Shown: positions 44,237 to 52,920 of the stretch, piece after piece
Layout of the letters: each line of letters starts with the position of its first letter
Numbering within the stretch: the first letter of the stretch is position 1
NCBI RefSeq assembly: GCF_014897675.1
Contig: NZ_JABUXU010000008.1
Span: forward strand, 157,124-221,123
Length of the DNA: 64,000 bases
Direction of reading: 5' to 3'
Source: Advenella sp. FME57
GTDB taxonomy: Bacteria > Pseudomonadota > Gammaproteobacteria > Burkholderiales > Burkholderiaceae_B
Translations under genes and position numbers: made by a program
The notes under the pieces: generated by a model
What the model was told of the DNA's origin: nothing
Seen by the model: only the letters and a program-made list of their open reading frames with translations
Database searches by the model: none

Positions 44237-45451
44237 ATGCTAAGTGGTTTTCGAGTGCTGGACTTTACCTGGGTGCTGGGCGGGCCATTCGCCAGTCAAT
44301 TGCTTGCCCAGCTTGGAGCGGAAGTGATAAAGGTAGAACCTTTGGAGGGAGACCTTTCACGCAGGGTATCCAGTCATTCAACGGTGTTTGAAGGAGATTC
44401 TGGATTTTTTCTTTCCGTGAACCGAGGTAAGTCCAGTATAGCGCTGGATTTGAAATCTGAACAAGGCCGGGAAGTACTTTATGACCTTGTGCGGGAGTCC
44501 GATGCCATTATTTACGGCTTCGCCCCTGACGTGCCGAAACGCCTAGGTCTGGACAAGAAATCATTACTGGCCGTCAACCCTAAAATTGCGATAGGGCAAT
44601 TAATCGGTCTTCATGACAAAGGTCCTTTTGCCAAAGCGCCCGCTTTTGATCTGGTGGTGCAAGCCATGAGCGGAGTGATGAGCATTACGGGCAACAAAGA
44701 TTCCAAGCCCGTGCGGCTTGGCTATCAGGCCGCTGACCTTACTGGTGGTTTGTATCTGGCGCTGGGATGTGTGGGTCTGATGCTCAAGGCGTTGAAATCG
44801 GGCATCGGTGACCTTCTTCAGGTGTCGCTGCTCGATTGCCAACTGGCCATGCTGACATGGCAGGCGCAGAACTATTTTATTTCAGATGTGGTCCCCAAAG
44901 CCAATGGTGCCCGTCATCCAGTCATTGCGCCCAGTGACATATACCCCTGTGCGGATGAGCAGTTTATTGCCCTGTCTCCGACTGGTCAGCAGTTCTGGGA
45001 GTCGTTCTGCGAAGCCATTGGACGCGAAGATCTGGCAAATGATTCCAGATTTGATCATCCGGTTCGTCGTATTGAGAACGTGGAAAGCCTGACACAAGAG
45101 TTGAACCAGGTTTTCCAGGCCAGGAAGGCCTCCGACTGGGCGGCGCATTTATTTGAGCAAAGAGTGCCGGCGGCGCTAGTAAACAATATTGAGCAGGCTA
45201 CATCTCAACCCTTGGTGCATGAACGCAACATGGTTGAAGAGCTGATTCATCCCAGGACGCAGGCGACGCTTCGCTTTCTTGGCAATCCTTTCAAGTTCGA
45301 AGGGGCAGAGTCCACTTCTTATCCACCGGCCTTCGGGGAGCATACGCGCAAAATTCTATCGCAAGTTTGCGGGTATGAAGCGCGTCTTATAGATCAACTT
45401 ATAAAAGCCAATGTTATTTTTCAAGGAGATGTGAATGACCAGACCGAGTGA
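44237..45451 (+). CDS. Family III (CaiB/BaiF) CoA-transferase
   Basis: 404 aa. Family III CoA-transferases move CoA from a donor ester such as succinyl-CoA to an organic acid. Motifs: VLDFTWVLGGPFASQLLAQL with GAEVIKVEP, NRGKSSIALDLKSEQGRE, the catalytic Asp138 in FDLVVQAMSGVMSITG, and GDLLQVSLLDCQLAML. GGAG lies 6 bases before ATG 44237. It is the first gene of a coupled set with two hotdog hydratases and a lyase, so it probably supplies their CoA-ester substrate. The acid is unknown. Confidence 0.9.
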   Translation: MLSGFRVLDFTWVLGGPFASQLLAQLGAEVIKVEPLEGDLSRRVSSHSTVFEGDSGFFLSVNRGKSSIALDLKSEQGREVLYDLVRESDAIIYGFAPDVPKRLGLDKKSLLAVNPKIAIGQLIGLHDKGPFAKAPAFDLVVQAMSGVMSITGNKDSKPVRLGYQAADLTGGLYLALGCVGLMLKALKSGIGDLLQVSLLDCQLAMLTWQAQNYFISDVVPKANGARHPVIAPSDIYPCADEQFIALSPTGQQFWESFCEAIGREDLANDSRFDHPVRRIENVESLTQELNQVFQARKASDWAAHLFEQRVPAALVNNIEQATSQPLVHERNMVEELIHPRTQATLRFLGNPFKFEGAESTSYPPAFGEHTRKILSQVCGYEARLIDQLIKANVIFQGDVNDQTE

Positions 45452-45884
45452 TGTGAAGCCAAGGGAAGGGGAGCTACCTGGTGCGTTATATAAGGATTGG
45501 GTGATAGGTCAGGAGTTTGATGCGTTGCCTTTCACGATCACGCAGGATATAGTGCAGGAGTACATATCTGCGGTGAGTGCCGATGCTGATAACTATGTTG
45601 TTGACGGACGGCAGGCTGCGCCACCTAACGTCGTGCTGGTGTACATGATGGCGGTGATGTATCGAAAATATCCGCCGCAACAAGGAGGCATCATGATTGG
45701 AAATACGATCCAATTCCATCACCCTATCTGGGCCGATGAAGAAACCAGGGTGGTGGGTACCGGTCGCGTGACCGATAAGTACGAACGTAAGGGGCTGAAG
45801 TATATAAAGTACGACGTCGAATTCAAGACCCCAGATGGAGAGTTGTTGGTAGCAGTAAACCATACCTCTGCATTCCCGAATTGA
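45435..45884 (+). CDS. MaoC/hotdog dehydratase-like protein (first half)
   Basis: 149 aa, overlapping the CoA-transferase end by 17 bp with AAGGAG 6 bases before ATG. The IGQEFDALPFTITQDIVQEYISAVSAD start, QFHHPIWADEETRVVGTGRV and YDVEFKTPDGELLVAVNHT strands match the N-terminal, often non-catalytic, hotdog domain of two-domain MaoC-type hydratases. Together with the next gene it would rebuild a full double-hotdog enzyme from two subunits. Role: hydration of an unsaturated acyl-CoA. Confidence 0.8.
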   Translation: MTRPSDVKPREGELPGALYKDWVIGQEFDALPFTITQDIVQEYISAVSADADNYVVDGRQAAPPNVVLVYMMAVMYRKYPPQQGGIMIGNTIQFHHPIWADEETRVVGTGRVTDKYERKGLKYIKYDVEFKTPDGELLVAVNHTSAFPN

Positions 45885-45931
45885 GTGAAATCGTTAATCA
45901 ATAGTGTGTAATCGATTTAAGGTGACAGAAA

Positions 45932-46279
45932 ATGGATAATCAAGAACTGCAAAAAACCGTAAAACAGACGCAAACGCTGTTTGATAACTATGGAATTCTC
46001 AATGGCGATAATGATATTTTGCATTATGACGACGCCTATGCCAAAGAGCGAGGATTTCGTGGGACGCTGGGGCATGGCCTGATGTACACAGCATATGTTT
46101 GTGATCTTGCTGTGAAGAAATTTGGCCGCGATTGGCATTACAAAGGCAGGCTAACGGTGAAGTATGTAAGAGGCGTCTGCCCTGGCGATGATTTGGTGAC
46201 CACAATTGCCGAGGACAATCAGGTGCATTGCAAGACGCAATTTGATACGACACTTGTTGGTTCTGTTGGTTTGGCCTGA
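45932..46279 (+). CDS. MaoC-like hydratase (catalytic half)
   Basis: 115 aa single hotdog domain. The hydratase-2 motif is visible: D26-N-D28-I-L-H31 with YDDAYAKERGFRGTLGHGLM next to it, matching Asp, Asn/Asp and His positions of (R)-specific enoyl-CoA hydratases. It is 47 bp after the first hotdog gene and just before the lyase. Shorter than the usual 140-150 aa domain, ending at SVGLA. Confidence 0.82.
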   Translation: MDNQELQKTVKQTQTLFDNYGILNGDNDILHYDDAYAKERGFRGTLGHGLMYTAYVCDLAVKKFGRDWHYKGRLTVKYVRGVCPGDDLVTTIAEDNQVHCKTQFDTTLVGSVGLA

Positions 46280-46289
46280 GGTTACGAAC

Positions 46290-47063
46290 TTGAAACCCTC
46301 TGCAACCCAGCCATATACGCGTACTGGCGCCTCGTTTACCAAAGATGTCAAAGTGCGCGGCCGAGACCTCGTCAACGATTTGATGGGGGTCGCAAGCTTT
46401 ACGCAAATGTTGTATTTTCTGACCTGCGACCGTATGCCCACACCGGCCCAGTGCAAGGTGCTGGACGCGTGTCTGGTGACTCTGATGGAGCATGGGTTGA
46501 CTCCTTCAGCGGTCGTTACGCGGTTGATGGCCATGAGCGTTCCAGAAGAGCCTCAGGTAGCCATTTCTTCGGGGTTACTGGCGATCGGCAGTGTTTATGC
46601 TGGCACCACGGAGCAATGTGCAACGCTGTTGTTGGGTATTGAACAGCGGGTAAAAGACGCAGAAAACGTCGATGTGGTATTGCAGGAGCTCGTCGGGCGC
46701 TATAAACAAGAAAAGCGCGCTTTTCCTGGCTTCGGCCATGGCACACATCAGCCTGATGACCCTCGCGCGCTAAAGCTGTTCAAGATTGCGTCCGAATTAG
46801 GTTGTACTAACGGGTACGTGCGACTAATTCAACGCCTGGGCAACGAGGTGGACAAACAATATGGCCGTCATATAACGATCAACGCCACCGGTGCGATTGC
46901 TGCCCTTTTGTTGGAAATTGATATTCCAGTCGCCGCCATAAGGGGTTATTCCGTGGTGTCGCGAGCAGGGGGCCTGGTAGGCCATTACCTTGAAGAGCTC
47001 GAAACCCCATCCGGAAAAGCAATATGGGCGGCAGCGAAGCAGGCCGTCCCCTATCGTGAATAG
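46290..47063 (+). CDS. Citrate-synthase-superfamily lyase (citryl-CoA-lyase-like)
   Basis: 257 aa from TTG 46290, which has GAGG 9 bases upstream and starts 10 bp after the hydratase stop; a longer frame to 46206 would overlap that gene by 74 bp. The fold fits short citrate-synthase relatives: RGRDLVNDLMGVASFTQMLY, FPGFGHGTHQPDDPRALKLF (His and Asp-Pro-Arg) and INATGAIAALLLEIDIP. The position equal to the catalytic His274 of citrate synthase seems to be Tyr (GSVYAGT). A retro-Claisen cleavage of a hydroxyacyl-CoA, ending the operon's pathway, is the best guess. Confidence 0.75.
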   Translation: MKPSATQPYTRTGASFTKDVKVRGRDLVNDLMGVASFTQMLYFLTCDRMPTPAQCKVLDACLVTLMEHGLTPSAVVTRLMAMSVPEEPQVAISSGLLAIGSVYAGTTEQCATLLLGIEQRVKDAENVDVVLQELVGRYKQEKRAFPGFGHGTHQPDDPRALKLFKIASELGCTNGYVRLIQRLGNEVDKQYGRHITINATGAIAALLLEIDIPVAAIRGYSVVSRAGGLVGHYLEELETPSGKAIWAAAKQAVPYRE

Positions 47064-47106
47064 GCTACGAGTCTATCTGGTTTACCGACGAGCTGGTTTT
47101 TCGTGA

Positions 47107-48141
47107 TCACTTCTGCCCTTTTTTAGGTGGAACTTGTGATTGAGCGGTTGCTATGCCCGCGCGTTTGATAACGGCCCGCCATTTTTTTTTATCAGATTCA
47201 ATAAGATCGGAGAACGCTTGAGGTGAGCTGCCAATTGCTTCGCCGCCAATGGTTGTCATGATTTTTTTCTTGACCATGGGGTCAACGACAATGTCATGTA
47301 TCGTGGAGCTTAAACGGTTTATGATTTTTGGCGGAGTGCCGGCAGGCGCGACAAGTCCATACCATACCGATGCTTCGTAACCTGGAAGGTTGCCGGCTTC
47401 TGCCACAGTCGGGATTTCAGGGTGACCGGAAAGGCGTTGTTTTGATGTTACGCCAAGAATCCGAACTTTTCCCGTCTCAGAAAAAGGAAGCAGGTCATTG
47501 CCGAAAACGACTTGAATAATGCCAGACGAAAGATCGGTGTTACGCGCTGATGTAGCTTTATATGGTATTTGGACCATTTTGATATTGGCCATATCATTAA
47601 ACAGCTCTCCGGCCAGATGCGATGAGGTACCGTTTCCTGAGGATCCATAGTTCAGTTTACCTGGCTTCTGTTTTGCCATATTTATAAGATCTTGTACTGA
47701 AGTGACAGGTAGATTGACATTGGTGCCAAGAAAGAAGGGCGTTGAAGCAACAACGGTAATCGGTGCGAAATCCTTAATGGGGTCATATTGGAGTTTGGGC
47801 ATGATGGTTGGATTGATAGACAAGGTGGTAACCGTTACCATCAGGATCGTGTATCCATCAGCAGGTGCTCGGGAAACATGTTCGGCGGCAAGTGCCGTAC
47901 TCGCTCCTGGGCGGTTTTCAACCACTATTGGCTGCCCAAGCTTAGTCCCAAGTTGCTCTGCCACGATGCGAGAGAGGGTGTCGGCCGCCCCGCCTGCTGC
48001 ATGTGCTGATACCAGCCGAATGGGTTTGACTGGATAATCTTGCCCATGAACAATCCCTGAGTTGGTAGCCAAAATGACGGCTACGGCTAACATAGGGAAG
48101 TTCGAAATGACTCGGTTGGGCGCTTGATTTTGATTTTTCAT
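47107..48141 (-). CDS. Bug/TctC family solute-binding receptor
   Basis: 344 aa. Signal peptide about 1-33 (FPMLAVAVILATNSGIVHGQ). Bug motifs: IRLVSAHAAGGAADTLSRIVA (an unusual SAHAAGG in place of PFxxGG), IVVENRPGASTALAAEHVSRAPADGYTIL, YDPIKDFAPITVV and QIPYKATSARNTDLSSG. Convergent with the CoA-transferase/lyase operon, so possibly serving the same substrate. Ends with a Lys-rich tail (PPKKGQK). Confidence 0.9.
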   Translation of the reverse strand: MKNQNQAPNRVISNFPMLAVAVILATNSGIVHGQDYPVKPIRLVSAHAAGGAADTLSRIVAEQLGTKLGQPIVVENRPGASTALAAEHVSRAPADGYTILMVTVTTLSINPTIMPKLQYDPIKDFAPITVVASTPFFLGTNVNLPVTSVQDLINMAKQKPGKLNYGSSGNGTSSHLAGELFNDMANIKMVQIPYKATSARNTDLSSGIIQVVFGNDLLPFSETGKVRILGVTSKQRLSGHPEIPTVAEAGNLPGYEASVWYGLVAPAGTPPKIINRLSSTIHDIVVDPMVKKKIMTTIGGEAIGSSPQAFSDLIESDKKKWRAVIKRAGIATAQSQVPPKKGQK

Positions 48142-48471
48142 TGTCTCCTATTCTCCAGTGAAGCGGCTGCATGTTTTAATAACAGCGCTGATTTTCCATA
48201 TATCGTGGGCTTTATTAGTCAATAGTTATGGTAGGGAGTACCAGGGGGAGCTGCAAACGAATTTTATGCAGTGACTTGTTAGTTTTTTGCATACGAAGAT
48301 TTGACGTTCTTTCGGTAGACTTCATTGCCGTACCGATCAGGTACGCAAGAATTGTTTCTCATATTGATGCACCTGTCGAAGTTAACCGTGGTTACATAAT
48401 GTCCAGCCGAAGGCAATCAATTGTCTTCGGCCTGCTCTGTCAGTAAGATATCGTGATGTGAAGGAGTGGCT
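48142..48471. other. Divergent promoter region
   Basis: 330 bp between the Bug receptor and the fused ABC transporter. Besides promoters for both it holds the hairpin and 15-codon ORF described separately. No other gene seen. Confidence 0.4.
48399..48446 (+). promoter_or_regulatory. Possible leader peptide/attenuator with strong hairpin
   Basis: A 15-codon ORF (MSSRRQSIVFGLLCQ) ends 25 bp before the ABC transporter start. Within it lies a hairpin at 48406-48431: arms GCCGAAGGCAAT and ATTGTCTTCGGC with one G-T pair and a 2-base loop. The layout could permit translation-dependent control, or the hairpin may simply be a terminator for upstream transcription. Ribosome site for the ORF is weak. 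Confidence 0.35.
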
Positions 48472-51400
48472 ATGTACTTTGACTATCGCCTGTGGCTGAT
48501 GACCGCCGGCTTGCGCACCCGCATGATCGGTGGGGTAATGCTGGGCCTGTTGGCCTTGCTGGCGGGTATCGCCCGTTACGTTTTCCTGGGTCAGTTATTG
48601 TCCCGCGTGTTCGATCAGCAGCCCTGGCAGCAATGGTTGGCGCCGGCGTTGTATGCGGTTGCCATGGTGCTGCTGCGTGCCTGGCTCGATCATCTGCGTA
48701 CGGTCGAGGCTAACCGGTCCGCAGCCAGGATTCAGCTTACTTTGCGTGCAGGTCTATATGATCGCATTGTCGATCTGGGGCCAGCCTGGCTTGGTAGCCA
48801 GCGTACGGGCGGCATCATGTTGAGTGTCATCGATGGTGTCGAGCAATTGCAGACCTTTTTTGGCCGCTATTTGCCCCAGGTCGCCATTTCGCTCATTGCC
48901 CCAATTGCTATCTTTGCTGTTATTGCGTTCTGGGACGTGCCAACGGCCTCAGTACTGCTTGTCGCGGCGCTTTTCTCGTTGCTGGCTCCTGCTGCCGTGC
49001 ATGCCCTGGACCGACGTGCCAGCCGCGAGCGCGCGCAGGCACTCAGAGCGTTCGGAGAAGATTTTCTGGACGCCATGCAGGGCTTGCCTACGCTCAAAGC
49101 ATTTGGTCAAGGCAAAAGTTTTGGTCTGCGGCTGGCTGAGCGGGCACGCCATTTGTCAGACAAGACATTCTGGGTGCTGTCGGTTAGCGTACTCACGCGA
49201 GGCATGAGCGACCTGGGTGTTGCCATGGGAGCTGCGATTGCCATCGCGCTGGGCGCTACCCGCGTGGTGCAGGGCGAGATGAGCCTGGAAGCGCTTCTTA
49301 TTGTCTTGATGGCGGGTACCGAAATTTTTCGTCCGCTGCGCGACCTGCGGTCAGTACTGCATCAGGGCATGCTTGGGCAGTCGGCTGCGGCCAGTATTCA
49401 TGAGCTTAACGATGCGCGTCGCGTTAAGACAGCATCCGAGCGGGCAATGTCACCGACTGATCTGGAGCCGCATATTCGATTTGATAATGTGACATTCGCG
49501 TATCAACCAGAGAGAATCGCACACCGTGACCTGAACTTCGAAATAGCTGCTGGCGAGCGTATCGGTGTAGTCGGGCCAAGTGGCGCGGGTAAATCCACCC
49601 TAGTTCGATTGCTCTTGCGCGAAGTGACGCCGCAGAGTGGGCACATATTCTTGGGTGGCTATGACGTCCGCGATCTTTCCGAAGAGGCATTGCTATCGCG
49701 CATTGCGCTGGTTAGTCAGGACATCACCTTATTCCACGGTACCCTGAACGAGAATATACGGTTAGGCCGCCCCGATGCGACGCCAGAACAGGTGCGCGCG
49801 GCCGCCCGATCCGCCAATATCGACGCATTCATTATGACTTTACCTGACGGTTACGAGACGCAGGTGGGTGATCGTGGACTGCAACTGTCTGGCGGGCAGC
49901 GGCAGCGTGTTGGTATTGCCCGTGCGTTGTTGCGGGACGCGCCGATTCTCATTCTGGACGAGGCGCTGTCATCGGTCGATTCACAGAACGAGTTTCTGAT
50001 CCAGGAAGCGCTGGACCGGCTTATGGCGGGAAGAACGACGCTGATTCTGGCGCACCGTCTGGCCAGTGTGATTAATGCCGATAGAATCCTGGTGCTGGAA
50101 CAGGGGCGGATTGTTGAGTCCGGATCCCACAAGGCATTGATGCAGCAAGAGGGGCTGTACTATCGATTGATGCGGGAGCAGACCAGTGTCAGCCAGATCT
50201 CGGAAGAGGCCGATACGCAAGCTGACCCGGTAGCGCCACCAAACCGTGCCAGTAGTCCCAAACCACGGTCGCTGGAGGAGGACGCGGCCCGGGTGGGGTG
50301 GCCAGATGTACTGGCTACGCTGCTCTCGGTGGTCAAGCCCTGGCGTCTGACGCTGATTGCAACCATCTTGCTCGGCGTGGCACGGGTCGCCGCTTTTATC
50401 GGCGTGGGCGCGCTGAGTGCACTTGTTGTAGCCGCGCTGCGCAATGGCCAGCCAACGCAGACGCTGATCATTGCGTTGCTGGTCGTCGCTCCGCTGGCTG
50501 CGTTATTTCACTGGCTGGAATCATGGCTGGCGCACGCAATGGCCTATAAACTGCTGGCCAATATGCGCATCGATTTGTACGACAAGCTCGAGCAGCTTGC
50601 GCCAGCGTATCTGCTGGAACGACGCTCGGGGGATCTGGTATCCCTCGCCACGCAGGATGTGGAAATGATCGAATACTTCTATGCACATACCATCGCGCCA
50701 GCGATTGTATCGGTACTTGTGCCTGCCACCGTATTGGGATTCCTGGCAATTTATAGCTGGCCGGTGGCGCTGGCCTTGCTGCCTTTTCTTGCCTATGCGC
50801 TGTTGTCTCCGGTGCGCAGCAGACAACGGATTGATGCCCTCGGAGAACAGGCTCGTCAGTCCCTTGGCCAAATGAGTGCGCACCTGACAGATACCATTCA
50901 GGGGATGGCCGATCTGACCGCATTCCAGGCAACGGCACGCCGGCGCAAGCAGTTTTTGGATATTGCCCAATCATACAGCCGCCAAAGGCAGGCCATTTTG
51001 AATGATTTATCGGCGCAAAGCGCCTGGTTCGAGTTGGCGATGGGGTTGGGCGGATTGGCGGTTGCCGTGACCGGTGCCTTGCTGGCCAATGCCGGCGCGC
51101 TTGATCCGACCATGGTCCCATTGTTGGTGCTCGTGGCGGTCGCAACTTTTCTTCCTGTATCCGAAATATCACAGGTAAGCCGCCAGTTGGCTGATACCGT
51201 GGCCGCCAGTCGACGGCTGCATGTGGTGCATCAAGAGCCCGTTCCTGTCAGGAACGGGCCGGCCCGGCTCGTGCCAACACCGCAAGGACTGTCGATCGAC
51301 TTCGATAAGGTGGGCTTTCGGTATACGCCGGTCTCGCGCCTTACTCTGGATGCGCTTTCTTTTTCCTTGCCGCCTGGTACGACGACTGCGCTGGTAGGGG

Positions 51401-52026
51401 CTTCCGGAGCAGGCAAAAGCACAATTGCCAATCTGCTGTTGCGTTTTTGGGATGTCAGCGCGGGAGCGATTCGCATCGGCGGCACTGACATTCGTCAACC
51501 CGAGCTGGATAGCCTGAGAGAGCATGTCGCCCTGGTCACACAGGACACCTATTTATTCAACGACACGCTGGCTGCAAACATCAGGCTTGCTCGCCCTGAT
51601 GCAAGTGAAGCAGAGGTACGCAACGCACTGGCGTCTGCGGCACTATCAGGATTTGTCGCATCGCTGCCGCAAGGCCTGGACACGCTTGTTGGTGAACGTG
51701 GCACGCAGTTGTCGGGAGGACAACGACAACGTATTGCCATCGCACGTGCCTTTTTGAAGAACGCGCCCATTTTGATACTGGATGAGGCAACCTCGCATTT
51801 GGATAGTCTGAGTGAAATGCAGGTACGGGATGCGCTGACTTTGCTGATGCGTGAGCGTACCACCCTGATCATTGCACACCGGCTGTCGACCATTCGCGAG
51901 GCAGATCAGATCCTGGTTCTGGATGATGGAAAACTGGTTGAGCAGGGGACGCATGATGCATTGCTTACCCAGTATGGAGCTTATGCACGCTTGATCCAGC
52001 ACCAGGAGCAGGGTATTGCCGGGTGA
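48472..52026 (+). CDS. Fused double ABC exporter (CydDC-like)
   Basis: 1184 aa: two complete TMD-NBD modules in one chain. First NBD: Walker A GPSGAGKST near 367, LSGGQRQRVGIARAL near 470, Walker B ILILDEALSS near 490. Second: GASGAGKST near 976, LSGGQRQRIAIARA near 1080, ILILDEATSH near 1100. Each is preceded by about six membrane helices. CydDC exports cysteine and glutathione to the periplasm for cytochrome bd assembly; the N-terminus resembles CydD. Start 48472 has AAGGAG 5 bases upstream; the GTG at 48466 overlaps it. No cydAB genes nearby, so another export substrate is possible. Confidence 0.87.
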   Translation: MYFDYRLWLMTAGLRTRMIGGVMLGLLALLAGIARYVFLGQLLSRVFDQQPWQQWLAPALYAVAMVLLRAWLDHLRTVEANRSAARIQLTLRAGLYDRIVDLGPAWLGSQRTGGIMLSVIDGVEQLQTFFGRYLPQVAISLIAPIAIFAVIAFWDVPTASVLLVAALFSLLAPAAVHALDRRASRERAQALRAFGEDFLDAMQGLPTLKAFGQGKSFGLRLAERARHLSDKTFWVLSVSVLTRGMSDLGVAMGAAIAIALGATRVVQGEMSLEALLIVLMAGTEIFRPLRDLRSVLHQGMLGQSAAASIHELNDARRVKTASERAMSPTDLEPHIRFDNVTFAYQPERIAHRDLNFEIAAGERIGVVGPSGAGKSTLVRLLLREVTPQSGHIFLGGYDVRDLSEEALLSRIALVSQDITLFHGTLNENIRLGRPDATPEQVRAAARSANIDAFIMTLPDGYETQVGDRGLQLSGGQRQRVGIARALLRDAPILILDEALSSVDSQNEFLIQEALDRLMAGRTTLILAHRLASVINADRILVLEQGRIVESGSHKALMQQEGLYYRLMREQTSVSQISEEADTQADPVAPPNRASSPKPRSLEEDAARVGWPDVLATLLSVVKPWRLTLIATILLGVARVAAFIGVGALSALVVAALRNGQPTQTLIIALLVVAPLAALFHWLESWLAHAMAYKLLANMRIDLYDKLEQLAPAYLLERRSGDLVSLATQDVEMIEYFYAHTIAPAIVSVLVPATVLGFLAIYSWPVALALLPFLAYALLSPVRSRQRIDALGEQARQSLGQMSAHLTDTIQGMADLTAFQATARRRKQFLDIAQSYSRQRQAILNDLSAQSAWFELAMGLGGLAVAVTGALLANAGALDPTMVPLLVLVAVATFLPVSEISQVSRQLADTVAASRRLHVVHQEPVPVRNGPARLVPTPQGLSIDFDKVGFRYTPVSRLTLDALSFSLPPGTTTALVGASGAGKSTIANLLLRFWDVSAGAIRIGGTDIRQPELDSLREHVALVTQDTYLFNDTLAANIRLARPDASEAEVRNALASAALSGFVASLPQGLDTLVGERGTQLSGGQRQRIAIARAFLKNAPILILDEATSHLDSLSEMQVRDALTLLMRERTTLIIAHRLSTIREADQILVLDDGKLVEQGTHDALLTQYGAYARLIQHQEQGIAG

Positions 52027-52149
52027 TGCGGGTTGCAGCTTGGTAATGTTTGTTCCATCGTTATATGCAAGCACAGATCAGTGTGTTGACTATTGTCATA
52101 GATAATACTGTTCACGCTTGGTGATTTGTTACGAAATCAAGGATAGCGT

Positions 52150-52791
52150 ATGTCAAAGGAAAATAGCAGCCAGCTTCAATCCCACTGGAATGCTGTCTAT
52201 CGGGACAAGGGTCCCGATACCGTCAGTTGGTATCGTCCCCATCTGAGTCTTTCCATGGAATTGTTGCAGAAAGGGCGATTGGCTAACGATAGTCGCTTTG
52301 TCGACGTCGGGGCAGGGGCGTCTACGCTGGTCGACGATGTTTTGGCTTTCGGTGTGCGAGATGTTACTGTGGTAGATTTATCCGATGAAGCACTGGATAT
52401 CTCAAAGAGCCGCATGGGCGCCGACTCGTTGCAAGTAAGGTGGATTGTTGGCGATATAACTACGCTTGAATTGCCTGAAGGCCAATACACGCATTGGCAT
52501 GACCGTGCCGTGTTTCATTTTCTGACGGATTCCAAAGATGTGCAATCGTATGTCAAGACCGTAGAGCATGCTGTATGTCCGGGAGGATACGTGGTGATCG
52601 CAGGCTTTGCTCATGACGGTCCGGAGCGTTGCTCTGGTCTTGGCGTTGCTCGTCGTTCGGCACAGCAGCTTTCCGACATTTTCAGCAAGCAGTTCACCTT
52701 AATTACATCGAAATTGGAGCTTCATACCACACCTGACGCAAAGGCTTCGCAGGCATTTATTTATGTCCTTTTGCAAAAGAATAAAGTCTAG
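52150..52791 (+). CDS. Class I SAM-dependent methyltransferase
   Basis: 213 aa. SAM-binding motif I FVDVGAGASTLVDDVL (about 50-65), motif II TVVDLSDEALDISK, and DITTLELPEGQYTHWHDRAVFHFL (motif IV region). It starts with a segment HWNAVYRDKGPDTVSWYRPHLSLS resembling small-molecule or thiopurine-type methyltransferases. Downstream of the ABC exporter by 123 bp, perhaps unrelated. Its last 20 bases are repeated at 53587-53606. Substrate unknown. Confidence 0.88.
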   Translation: MSKENSSQLQSHWNAVYRDKGPDTVSWYRPHLSLSMELLQKGRLANDSRFVDVGAGASTLVDDVLAFGVRDVTVVDLSDEALDISKSRMGADSLQVRWIVGDITTLELPEGQYTHWHDRAVFHFLTDSKDVQSYVKTVEHAVCPGGYVVIAGFAHDGPERCSGLGVARRSAQQLSDIFSKQFTLITSKLELHTTPDAKASQAFIYVLLQKNKV

Positions 52792-52811
52792 GAATTTGCC
52801 GTGTGTGCTAG
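52772..52811. repeat. Direct repeat, left copy
   Basis: TGCAAAAGAATAAAGTCTAG (52772-52791, including the methyltransferase stop) plus, after 10 unlike bases, TGTGTGCTAG (52802-52811). Both blocks recur with the same 10-base spacing at 53587-53626, and ATGGTCTGC recurs a little further on (52836 and 53631). Together they bracket a 0.8-kb segment. Confidence 0.75.
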
Positions 52812-52920
52812 TTCGATTGTTGGCCAGGTCCGGAGATGGTCTGCACTACGAGCAAATTGATAAGGCGCAGCACATTTTGGGCACTATAGGGTGGTGCGGC
52901 AAGACCTTTAAGGAGGCCTG

